This document shows, in pieces, positions 1-6,957 of a stretch of 64,000 nucleotides of DNA. Each line of letters opens with the position of its first letter. Position 1 is the first letter of the stretch. The DNA is from Erythrobacter sp. (GTDB lineage: Bacteria > Pseudomonadota > Alphaproteobacteria > Sphingomonadales > Sphingomonadaceae). Below the pieces are notes generated by a model, which saw only the letters and a program-made list of their open reading frames with translations, was not told the DNA's origin and did no database searches. The stretch spans positions 310,001-374,000 of the forward strand of contig JAACTC010000005.1 in assembly GCA_009993635.1 (NCBI GenBank). Direction: 5' to 3'. The position numbers and the translations under genes were made by a program.

Positions 1-276
1 CTCGTCATGGAACACGGTGAGCGCGTCGGGCTCCAGCTTGTAGAACCGCATCGCTTCGGCGACCGAGCGGCCGCTTTCGTTCATAAAGGTGGCGGGTTTG
101 AGCAGCAGGACCTTGTGATTGCCGATCCGGCCTTCCTGTACCCAGCCCTGGAACTTCTTCTGCACCGGGCCGAAATCATAGGCTTCGGCCAGCACGTCGC
201 ACGCCATGAAGCCGATATTGTGCCGATGGAGCGCGTAGCGCGGTCCGGGGTTTCCAAGGCCAGTCCAGATTTGCAT
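1..276 (-). CDS. pth: Peptidyl-tRNA hydrolase, N-terminal part (runs off window)
   Basis: Pth releases peptides from peptidyl-tRNAs that drop off the ribosome, recycling tRNA in the cytoplasm. The 92 visible residues start MQIWTGLGNPGPRY and carry the family's Asn9 and catalytic His19 (in HRHNIGF), then a KPATFMNESG block and the FHDE motif whose Asp91 pairs with the catalytic His. The gene is cut by the window edge, so about half of the usual length of roughly 190 residues is missing. It lies downstream of rplY on the same strand, the conserved rplY-pth order. A hairpin separates the two. Confidence 0.96.
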   Translation of the reverse strand, partial: MQIWTGLGNPGPRYALHRHNIGFMACDVLAEAYDFGPVQKKFQGWVQEGRIGNHKVLLLKPATFMNESGRSVAEAMRFYKLEPDALTVFHDE

Positions 277-310
277 GGTCGCAGTCCCTAATCACTCGCC
301 CCCGAAATGA

Positions 311-344
311 AAACGCCGGACCTCCGCGAAGAGGCCCGGCGTTC
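311..344 (-). terminator. Rho-independent-like hairpin between rplY and pth
   Basis: Read on the minus strand, an arm at 343-331 (AACGCCGGGCCTC) pairs with 325-313 across a six-base loop, with one mismatch, and is followed by TTTTC. It lies just after the rplY stop and before the pth start, so it could end the rplY message or only reduce read-through into pth. Confidence 0.55.
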
Positions 345-367
345 GGGATTGCAATGTGCGGCGCGGC

Positions 368-1045
368 TTATTCGCCGTCGACCACCTGGTCGTCTTCGCC
401 CATCACGGTTTCGGCGTGCTGTTCGATGACTTCGGTTTCGGTGACTTCGTCCTCGCCTTCGCCTTCGGCCTTCTTCAGCGCCGACGGCGCGACGAAGGTT
501 GCGATGGTGAAGTCACGATCGGTAATCGCCGAGGTGCTGCCGTCGGGCAGGTCGACTTCGCTAATGTGGATCGAGTCGCCGACTTCCTTGCCCTTGACGC
601 TGATCGAAATCTCGGACGGGATCTTGTCCGCGTCGCAGACCAGTTCCAGCTCGTGACGGACCACGTTGAGCACGCCGCCCTTCTTGAGGCCGGGCGAAGC
701 TTCTTCGTCGGTGAACACGACGGGGACGCTCACATCCACCTTGGCACCCTTGGACAGGCGCAGGAAGTCCACATGCTCGGGCCGGTCGGTAACCGGGTGC
801 AGTGCCACGTCCTTGGGCAGGGCGCGGACCGTCTTGCCGCCGACTTCAAGCTCGATGATCGAGTTCATGAAGTGGCCGAGGTCGAGCTGGCGAACCAGTT
901 CGCGCTCTTCGACGTGGATCGGCATGGGTTCTTCCTTGCCGCCATAGATCACGGCGGGGACACGGCCTTCGCGACGCAGTGCCCGGGAGGCTCCCTTGCC
1001 AGCCCGGTCGCGCGTCTCGGCCGGCAGGGTCAGAGCGTCGCTCAT
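368..1045 (-). CDS. rplY: 50S ribosomal protein L25, CTC (long) form
   Basis: L25 binds 5S rRNA in the large ribosomal subunit. The 225-residue protein has the N-terminal L25 fold (about residues 1-95, with the [13 protein letters not shown] block) followed by the beta-rich TL5/CTC C-terminal domain (about 100-190) and an acidic tail rich in Glu and Asp. The length suits the long CTC type found in alphaproteobacteria rather than the 94-residue E. coli form. The start is preceded by AAAGGTAG on the minus strand. pth follows. Confidence 0.96.
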   Translation of the reverse strand: MSDALTLPAETRDRAGKGASRALRREGRVPAVIYGGKEEPMPIHVEERELVRQLDLGHFMNSIIELEVGGKTVRALPKDVALHPVTDRPEHVDFLRLSKGAKVDVSVPVVFTDEEASPGLKKGGVLNVVRHELELVCDADKIPSEISISVKGKEVGDSIHISEVDLPDGSTSAITDRDFTIATFVAPSALKKAEGEGEDEVTETEVIEQHAETVMGEDDQVVDGE

Positions 1046-1161
1046 CGTATACTACCTTTCGAAATGCTGATTATATGCTTCGGTCCGCCACGCCTCCAGG
1101 GATGCACATGGCGCCGAAGCGCGCAGCTGTTAGTGGCAAAGCCGCGCAAACGCAAGCCGCG

Positions 1162-2067
1162 TCAGTTGAGGCGGGTCACCCGGTAGCCACCGGCGCGCAG
1201 CAGCGCCACCAGCCCATCGTCGCCGATCATGTGCGCTGCGCCCACCGCGATCAGCGGGCGCCGTTCGTCGGCCAGCAGGGTCTCGATCTTCGGCAGCCAG
1301 TCGGCATTGCGCCGGGTCAGCAGGGTGGAGCGGATTTCCGCATTCTGCAGCATCCCTTCGCGGCTGAGCTGTTCGAGCCCCTCTTCGTCGCCCGCAAGAT
1401 ACAGCTCCAGCGGGCGCATTCGCGTTTCGAGCGGGGAATTCGATTCCTCGACGATTGCCGCCAGCATGGCGCGCTGGGCGTCTTCGGACAGGCTGTCGAA
1501 CGCCTCGAACTGCGCACGCGCACCCTCCAGCTCGACCACCTGCCGGCGGCCGAAATCGCGGATCAGAGCGCGATCCACGCCGTTGGCCGGGTCGGCACCC
1601 GACTTTACTGCCTGCGCCAGGATCAGCGCCGCACCCCAGCTTTCGATCTTGCCGAAATCGTCGAGCCGGTAGCGCGTCTTGCCGACCAGCTCGGTTAGCC
1701 GCTCGCGCTTGTCGGGCGCAACGCGGGCGACCAGCGGCGGCTGCCCGGCAGACATGGCCAATGGCAGGAACGCGCTTGCCAACGCCCTGCCATCGCCCAG
1801 ATCGGCCACTTCGACCGCCAGAATGTCCGCTTCGGAGATGACCCGATCGGTGTCGTAGTTTCGCCATCGGGCATCGTCGGGCAGCGCGTGGATGGTGCCC
1901 AGCAGCCAGCCTTCGACCTTCCCGGCATCGGGGCCATCGGCCCGCGCGATCTCCCACAGCAGCGGGTTCGTATCGTCGGACCGGCCACCCTCGCCCTGGT
2001 CCGGCTGGCCGCACGCGGCAAGCAGGCAGGCGAGCAGGGCGAGGATGGCGGTCCTTAGCATGGTCAT
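1162..2067 (-). CDS. TraB/GumN family lipoprotein (copy 1)
   Basis: This is a 301-residue TraB/GumN (Tiki-like fold) protein. A signal peptide ends in a lipobox with Cys19 (CLLAAC), so it is probably a membrane-anchored periplasmic lipoprotein. The two conserved motifs of the clan are present: GTIH at about 57-60 and GAAH with His279, which in eukaryotic Tiki proteins belong to a metalloprotease site. Whether bacterial members cut peptides is not settled. Exactly 22 residues follow the last motif His, as in the two paralogues downstream. It follows copy 2 with a three-base gap, so the two are probably co-transcribed. Confidence 0.85.
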   Translation of the reverse strand: MTMLRTAILALLACLLAACGQPDQGEGGRSDDTNPLLWEIARADGPDAGKVEGWLLGTIHALPDDARWRNYDTDRVISEADILAVEVADLGDGRALASAFLPLAMSAGQPPLVARVAPDKRERLTELVGKTRYRLDDFGKIESWGAALILAQAVKSGADPANGVDRALIRDFGRRQVVELEGARAQFEAFDSLSEDAQRAMLAAIVEESNSPLETRMRPLELYLAGDEEGLEQLSREGMLQNAEIRSTLLTRRNADWLPKIETLLADERRPLIAVGAAHMIGDDGLVALLRAGGYRVTRLN

Positions 2068-2070
2068 GCC

Positions 2071-3018
2071 TTACTGGATGCGGGTGATCGAAATGCCGCG
2101 TTCGGCCAGCTTATCCTGCAAACTCTGGTTTCCTGCAAGATGGCCGGCGCCGACCGCCATGAACACGGTGCCCGGCTGGTCGAGCCTTTCGTCGATCCAC
2201 GATGCCCAGTTGGCGTTGCGGGCATACAGCAGGCGATTGGCCAGCGCCGGGTCGGCTTCCAGCGCCTCGTTCAACAATTCGCCCAGATCGTCGACATCGC
2301 CTGCGGCCCATTCGTCGATCATGGTTTGCAGCATGGGCGCGATCCCGTCGATCTCCTGCGCGGTTTCGATCAGATATTCGACCTGGGCATCCTGCGGCAG
2401 CCCGTCGAAGATCGACAACTGGAACTCGATCGTCTCCAGCGCGTCGCGCCCCTTGGTGTCGCCCACGATGCTTTCGAGCACGGTCTCGGTGCCGTTTTCT
2501 CCGGTAAAGCCCGCCTTCTGGAACGCGACCTGCGAAAGCGTGAGCGCGGCGAACCAGGGCTCAAGCTGATCCAGCGAATTGACAGGCATCCCCAGATCGG
2601 TGAGCGCGCCTTCGTACGTCGCACGCTCGGTCCCGTTCATCAGGCTGCGCACGGTCGTGCCTGCGGGCAGCATCGCCGTTTTCTGCACGATGGCCGGGAT
2701 GGTCGCCATCGATTCGGGCGTCATGTCCACTTCGGTGACCAGCTCGTCGCTTTCGCTCAGCGCGTCCTTCACCGGGCCGGTGTACCAGTCGATATCCTCG
2801 GGCAGGGCGTGAACCGTACCGAACACGTAGATCGTGGTGTCGTCATCCGCGACGCGCCACAGCGCGGGGCCGCCCAGTTCCACGTCGCTGGCCGGCACCT
2901 GCGTGCTCGCCACCGGGGTGGGGGTGGACTGCATTTGCGCGCAGGCACCCGCTCCCAGCGAGAGCGCCGCGATGGCGCAGCCGGAGGCGAAGGTCTTCAG
3001 GGTCTTGTTGATGGTCAT
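2071..3018 (-). CDS. TraB/GumN family lipoprotein (copy 2)
   Basis: A 315-residue paralogue of the neighbouring TraB/GumN genes. The N-terminus looks like a lipoprotein signal with Cys26 (LSLGAGAC), followed by a Thr/Pro/Ser-rich linker and the conserved WRVADDDTTIY entry strand. The paired motifs are GTVH at 67-70 and GAGH with His293. The start is preceded by an AGAGGACATACC ribosome site on the minus strand. It sits between copy 1 and the XRE-regulated membrane operon, 51 bases after the last gene of that operon, so it may be read from the same promoter. Function unproven. Confidence 0.85.
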   Translation of the reverse strand: MTINKTLKTFASGCAIAALSLGAGACAQMQSTPTPVASTQVPASDVELGGPALWRVADDDTTIYVFGTVHALPEDIDWYTGPVKDALSESDELVTEVDMTPESMATIPAIVQKTAMLPAGTTVRSLMNGTERATYEGALTDLGMPVNSLDQLEPWFAALTLSQVAFQKAGFTGENGTETVLESIVGDTKGRDALETIEFQLSIFDGLPQDAQVEYLIETAQEIDGIAPMLQTMIDEWAAGDVDDLGELLNEALEADPALANRLLYARNANWASWIDERLDQPGTVFMAVGAGHLAGNQSLQDKLAERGISITRIQ

Positions 3019-3069
3019 GGTATGTCCTCTCTTGGATAAGGTATCGGGGGTGAAGATTGCGAATTTGCG

Positions 3070-3495
3070 TCAGCGCAGTCCCAGTTTGCGTACGACGTAG
3101 GCCACCACGATCAGCCCGATCAGCAGCGAGATGATCGCGAGCGCGTCCGGCGGTGGAATTAAGCCAAGCTGGGCGGCGAAGAACCACACGCCGCTGATGA
3201 AGATGCAACCGTAAGAGCCGATCAGGTGGGCCCACAGGTTGTCCATCCGGTCCAGCTCATCGATCCACCGGAAATAATCCCAGGTGAACCATACCAGACC
3301 GGCGAACACCAGCGCGCACATGACGAGTGGCAACCACAGGGGAATGACACCGTCCTCGTACAGCGCAGCCGCGGCGCCGCTCAACATTCCGCCGATGATG
3401 GCGACGAGGATGGCGAGCGCGACATAGCGCCAGAATGTCCGGCGGCGGCTCTTCAGCCGCTCCTCGCCGGTGGGGGCGGTATCATTCTTCGTCAT
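3070..3495 (-). CDS. Small four-helix membrane protein of the XRE cassette
   Basis: A 141-residue protein starting MTKNDTAPTGEERLKSRRR, then about four hydrophobic helices (roughly 22-45, 52-72, 88-110 and 115-136) and a short basic end. I do not recognise a named family; small membrane proteins paired with XRE regulators of this type are common. The ATG at 3495 overlaps the end of the XRE gene by 14 bases, implying translational coupling. Longer upstream extensions in this frame lie inside the XRE gene and look unlike protein. Confidence 0.75.
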   Translation of the reverse strand: MTKNDTAPTGEERLKSRRRTFWRYVALAILVAIIGGMLSGAAAALYEDGVIPLWLPLVMCALVFAGLVWFTWDYFRWIDELDRMDNLWAHLIGSYGCIFISGVWFFAAQLGLIPPPDALAIISLLIGLIVVAYVVRKLGLR

Positions 3496-3676
3496 GGAAA
3501 ATCTCCTCCACAGGCATGTCGAACAGGCGGCCGATCCTGAATGCGAGCCCCAGCGAGGGATCGTGCTTTCCCGTCTCGATCGCGTTGATCGCCTGGCGCG
3601 ACACTTCGAGCCGCCCGGCAAGCTCGGCCTGGCTCCAGTCCCGCTCGGCGCGCAGAACTTTCAGGCGGTTCTTCAT
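3482..3676 (-). CDS. XRE-family transcriptional regulator, single HTH domain
   Basis: A 64-residue DNA-binding protein that is almost only a helix-turn-helix: LRAERDWSQAELAGRLEVSR followed by QAINAIETGKHDPSLGLAFRI and the tail FDMPVEEIFHDEE. This is the compact YozG/Xre type of repressor. The start at 3676 is set by a four-base ATGA overlap with the stop of the gene before it; the next gene overlaps its own end by 14 bases. It likely controls its own operon through the two dyads at 4686-4743 (inference). Confidence 0.92.
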   Translation of the reverse strand: MKNRLKVLRAERDWSQAELAGRLEVSRQAINAIETGKHDPSLGLAFRIGRLFDMPVEEIFHDEE

Positions 3677-4131
3677 GCGTCGCTGCCTCCACGATAGTGA
3701 TGCCACAGCGAAGCGACATAGAATGCGAGCACCGCAAGCGAGGCGAGCAGGTACGCATCATTCGTCCAGTCGGGCAGGACGAAACGCCGATCGCTGGCCG
3801 ATCCGCCTGCCGAACCGAGCGCAAAGCCAACCCGGTAGGCGCCGCCCAGTATAAAGGCGAAACCCTGGGCACCGATCCACAGTGCCGGGATGATCACGGC
3901 CACTTGCGCGCCCCGGTTGAGCACCGCGCGGAAATAGTCGTCCCAGCGGTTGCTCAGTACGAATATGCAGATCTGCGCGCCGACGAAGGCGGCAGCGGCG
4001 CCGGATACGACCCCGAATAGATCGGTGACGTTCCCGATCGCGAGGATGATTGCCGCGGCCAAACCGAACCATAGCAGGGTATAGGCATAAGACCGCTCTT
4101 CCTCGGTCGGGGCCTGGGGATCAAAGGGCAT
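3673..4131 (-). CDS. Membrane protein of the XRE cassette
   Basis: A 152-residue protein if it starts MPFDPQAPTEEERSYAY at 4131; a longer form from 4227 (184 residues) is possible, but its added stretch is Arg- and Pro-rich and overlaps a small ORF. About four hydrophobic helices are visible (roughly 18-38, 43-60, 78-97 and 126-145). No family recognised. Its stop overlaps the XRE start by four bases, and its start overlaps the preceding 43-codon ORF by 11 bases. Confidence 0.7.
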   Translation of the reverse strand: MPFDPQAPTEEERSYAYTLLWFGLAAAIILAIGNVTDLFGVVSGAAAAFVGAQICIFVLSNRWDDYFRAVLNRGAQVAVIIPALWIGAQGFAFILGGAYRVGFALGSAGGSASDRRFVLPDWTNDAYLLASLAVLAFYVASLWHHYRGGSDA

Positions 4132-4252
4132 GGGCAGGGTCTTCCTGAAGCGATCGCGTACAGACAGCCTGTCGCGCGCCGCGTAGCCATGCGGCGTCGG
4201 AACCGGAAAAGACGGCGCCGAGCGCACCGCGGGCGTCGTGTTCGTCGTTCAT
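4121..4252 (-). CDS. Putative 43-residue coupled small ORF
   Basis: The stop of the upstream membrane gene (TGA, 4251-4249) overlaps an ATG at 4252-4250. That ATG opens a 43-codon frame beginning MNDEHDARGALGAVFSGSDA and ending SLQEDPAHAL, stopping at 4121, eleven bases inside the next gene. The peptide is soluble-looking with one Cys. It may be a genuine small protein, a coupling leader, or the remnant of an N-terminus split from the next membrane gene by a frameshift. The evidence is only the overlap pattern. Confidence 0.4.
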   Translation of the reverse strand: MNDEHDARGALGAVFSGSDAAWLRGARQAVCTRSLQEDPAHAL

Positions 4253-4668
4253 GCCTCGTGCCCTCCGGCCAGCATCCGCCAGTAAAAGCCGATGTAAAAG
4301 CCGGTCAGCGCCACGGCAGCGGGCAGTTGCACCGGGATGGTAAACTCGCGCCACGTGGTGTCGCCGCCCAGCACATCGTCCAGCATCCCGTAGGCCACCG
4401 GCAGCACGAGAGAACAGGCAATGACCGCAATGAATGCCGCCGCGGTTCCAGCCTTCCAAAGCTGCTCAACGTAGTCATCGCGAAGCTTGCGATTGAGGAT
4501 GACGCCCAGCGCCACCAGCAGGAGACCGATAGGCAATCCGTCGACGAAGCCGGGGAGGTCGAAAATGATCGTAGCGAACAACAGAAGCGTAGCGAGCGCG
4601 CCGGTATGCACCATTGTTACGAACATGGCGTAGCGTCGATCTGCCAAGCTGACTTCGGTGGTATTCAT
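4249..4668 (-). CDS. First membrane protein of the XRE cassette
   Basis: A 139-residue protein with four predicted membrane helices (about 13-38, 44-58, 72-93 and 113-132) and short polar ends. It is the first gene after the TTGACA promoter at 4731-4703 and the paired dyads, and ends in an ATGA overlap with the next ORF. No named family recognised. Its place suggests it is the main product of the cassette, with the XRE protein as feedback repressor (inference). Confidence 0.75.
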   Translation of the reverse strand: MNTTEVSLADRRYAMFVTMVHTGALATLLLFATIIFDLPGFVDGLPIGLLLVALGVILNRKLRDDYVEQLWKAGTAAAFIAVIACSLVLPVAYGMLDDVLGGDTTWREFTIPVQLPAAVALTGFYIGFYWRMLAGGHEA

Positions 4669-4683
4669 TGGTTATCCGTTCGG

Positions 4684-4745
4684 TTTGTCAGGTTATGCTG
4701 ACTTTATGTCGTGATTCGCTGTCTATGTCAACAATACCTGACAAA
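4684..4745 (-). promoter_or_regulatory. Promoter with two operator dyads for the XRE cassette
   Basis: On the minus strand, TTGACA (4731-4726) is followed after exactly 17 bases by CATAAA (4708-4703), a sigma-70-type promoter. Two copies of the dyad TGTCA-N8-TGAC(A/T) are present: 4726-4743, covering the -35, and 4686-4703, touching the -10 and start site. Their centres are 40 bases apart. The outer ends also form a perfect ten-base inverted repeat, TTTGTCAGGT at 4684-4693 and ACCTGACAAA at 4736-4745. This is the layout expected of a site repressed by the cassette's own XRE protein. Confidence 0.7.
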
Positions 4746-4810
4746 AGGTGAGGCGGGCATGACATTAGCGGCCGCGCAGCGCAGCCCTTCGTCCGGGTTT
4801 TCTCGAAAAT

Positions 4811-5818
4811 TCAGTTGATCCGGACTGCCGTCAGCCCGCGCTCGGCGAGCATGATCTGCACTGAATCGCTGCCCTGGAAGTGCCCGCTGCCCACTGCGAC
4901 CAGCACCGTGCCCGGTGCATCGAGCCGTTCGTCGAGCCACAGCGCCCATGCGCGATTGCGATCGGTCAGCAGCACCTTCTGCATGGCCTGTTCAAACGGC
5001 GAATCGCCGAACATTTCCTCGGACGGTTCGTCCCCCCGAGCCCAGGCGTGCTCGCTGGCGAACAGCGAGTCGTCGGTTTCCTCCTCCGTTCCGACGAACA
5101 TCGTCTCGAGGCTTTCGCCATCCCACTCAGCGAAATCCTTTTCCAGCTGTGCAATCAGCACCTCCTCGTCGATCGCCAGGACATTGCGAAAGACCGGCAA
5201 CGGCTCTTCGATCGAACCGATCGGTTTTCCCGCCTCGGCAAATTCGGCTTCGAGGATCGTCTCCACTCCGACGTCGCTCGTCGAGCCGGCTTCGTAGGCG
5301 AAACCGATTCCCAGCGCGAAGACGGCCATGATGGGCGGCATCCGGTCGAATGCTTCGAACGGCAGACCGCTCAGGTCCGCCAGCTTGCGCCATTTCTCTG
5401 CCGCTTCGGGCGAGAGGCGCTGCGATGTCGGTGTGCGCTGGCTGCCGGGTGAGAGCAACGGGATGAGCTCCTGCGTCAGCTCATCTTCGGACAGGTCGGC
5501 GTTCGACGATTCCACGATCAGTTCGTCGGCCTCCTGCACGATCGCGTCGAACTGAGGATTTCGCCACACCAGCCCGGGTGGGAGGATATGATAAGTTCCG
5601 AACAGGTAGATCGTGGTGTCCTCGTCCGCGAGGCGCCAGATCGCGGGCCGGGGCTCGTAATCCTGCACGATGACGGGCGCAGGCGCAGGTGCTGGCTGCG
5701 AATTGGATTCCTTCGCCACGCGCAGCGAATGCGGATTTTTCGGTTTGTCCTGTGCCAGCACGCCCAGCGGCAGGGCGAGCAGCGCCGCACCCGCCATGAC
5801 CAACCCGAATTTCCGCAT
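4811..5818 (-). CDS. TraB/GumN family exported protein (copy 3)
   Basis: A 335-residue paralogue with a cleavable signal peptide (ALPLGVLAQ) instead of a lipobox, so it is probably periplasmic and soluble. A Pro/Ala-rich linker follows, then [17 protein letters not shown] with GTYH at about 74-77, and GSGH with His313 near the end. It has an acidic insert around 210-250 missing from copies 1 and 2. The start at 5818 has a strong GGAGGGG site; longer in-frame extensions run toward glyQ and look non-coding. It lies upstream of the XRE promoter on the same strand. Confidence 0.85.
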   Translation of the reverse strand: MRKFGLVMAGAALLALPLGVLAQDKPKNPHSLRVAKESNSQPAPAPAPVIVQDYEPRPAIWRLADEDTTIYLFGTYHILPPGLVWRNPQFDAIVQEADELIVESSNADLSEDELTQELIPLLSPGSQRTPTSQRLSPEAAEKWRKLADLSGLPFEAFDRMPPIMAVFALGIGFAYEAGSTSDVGVETILEAEFAEAGKPIGSIEEPLPVFRNVLAIDEEVLIAQLEKDFAEWDGESLETMFVGTEEETDDSLFASEHAWARGDEPSEEMFGDSPFEQAMQKVLLTDRNRAWALWLDERLDAPGTVLVAVGSGHFQGSDSVQIMLAERGLTAVRIN

Positions 5819-5937
5819 GCGCAATCCCCTCCGTTCGACCGGGTCATCGCCCGGCATCGCGTATGCGTCAACGGCGGTGCGTCCCGAGCGCCTCGCCGTT
5901 GACGCTGCGCACGGCCTTCGCCATGGCCGCATGCACG

Positions 5938-6840
5938 ATGACGAGCCGCGATCCCGCCACCAGCTTCCAGGACATGATCCTAGCCCTGCACGATTTCTGG
6001 GCGGCGCAGGGCTGCGTGATCCTGCAACCTTACGACATGCGGATGGGGGCGGGCACGTTCCACACCGCGACCACGCTGCGCGCGCTGGGTCCGGAGCCGT
6101 GGAACGCCGCGTTCGTGCAGCCGTGCCGCCGGCCTACCGATGGCCGCTATGGCGAGAACCCGAACCGGCTGCAGCACTATTACCAGTATCAGGTGATCCT
6201 CAAACCCAGCCCGCCCGATATCCAGGACCTCTATCTGGAATCGCTGCGCGTGATCGGAATCGATCCTCTCAAGCACGATATCCGCTTCGTGGAAGACGAC
6301 TGGGAATCGCCCACGCTGGGCGCGTGGGGGCTGGGCTGGGAGGTCTGGTGCGACGGGATGGAAGTCACCCAGTTCACCTATTTCCAGCAGATGGGCGGGT
6401 TCGACTGCAAACCGGTGGCGGGCGAACTGACCTACGGGCTCGAACGCCTCGCGATGTATATCCAGGGCGTCGACAGCGTGTACGACCTCTCCTTCAACGG
6501 GCAGGGCACAAGCTATGGCGACGTGTTTCTCGAAAACGAGAAGCAGATGTCGAAATGGAACTTCGAGGTCGCGGAGACGGACGCGCTGTTCGACCTGTTC
6601 GCCAAGGCCGAAAAGGAATGCGAGAACGCGCTCGCCAACGATGTTCCCATCGCCGCCTACGAACAGGCGGTGGAGGCGAGCCACATCTTCAACCTGCTGC
6701 AGGCGCGCGGCGTGATCTCCGTGCAGGAACGCGCCAGCTACATGGGCCGCGTGCGCGATCTGGCGCGCGGGTCCTGCGAGAAATACGCGCAGCTGATGGC
6801 GCCGGAATGGGCCGAGAAATATCCGGGGTGGACGCTGTGA
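5938..6840 (+). CDS. glyQ: Glycyl-tRNA synthetase alpha subunit
   Basis: The alpha subunit of the bacterial alpha2beta2 glycyl-tRNA synthetase, which charges tRNA-Gly in the cytoplasm. The 300 residues include the landmarks [52 protein letters not shown] and [17 protein letters not shown], which make the class II active site. I chose the ATG at 5938 ([10 protein letters not shown]); an ATG at 5923 is also possible. glyS follows after a palindromic repeat. Length is normal. Confidence 0.97.
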   Translation: MTSRDPATSFQDMILALHDFWAAQGCVILQPYDMRMGAGTFHTATTLRALGPEPWNAAFVQPCRRPTDGRYGENPNRLQHYYQYQVILKPSPPDIQDLYLESLRVIGIDPLKHDIRFVEDDWESPTLGAWGLGWEVWCDGMEVTQFTYFQQMGGFDCKPVAGELTYGLERLAMYIQGVDSVYDLSFNGQGTSYGDVFLENEKQMSKWNFEVAETDALFDLFAKAEKECENALANDVPIAAYEQAVEASHIFNLLQARGVISVQERASYMGRVRDLARGSCEKYAQLMAPEWAEKYPGWTL

Positions 6841-6859
6841 ATCTCGTCCACCAATCTCC

Positions 6860-6944
6860 CGTCACCCCGGACTTGATCCGGGGTCCCGCTTCTTCGAGCG
6901 CCGCCCAAAAGGAAAGCGGGACCCCCGCATTCGCGGGGGTGACG
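6860..6944 (+). repeat. Intergenic palindromic repeat (REP-like) between glyQ and glyS
   Basis: Outer arms CGTCACCCC (6860-6868) and GGGGTGACG (6936-6944) enclose inner arms GGGGTCCCGCTT (6880-6891) and AAGCGGGACCCC (6914-6925), with further small hairpins in each half. This is the short mobile-like palindrome common between genes in Sphingomonadales. It lies inside the glyQ-glyS transcript, ending three bases before the GGAGG ribosome site of glyS, so its folding could affect glyS translation. Confidence 0.8.
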
Positions 6945-6957
6945 ATGGAGGCCCGCA

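Noticed and set aside
6860-6944. CRISPR-like repeats
   Set aside because: All repeats are single nested palindromes, not regular spaced direct repeats; no cas genes.
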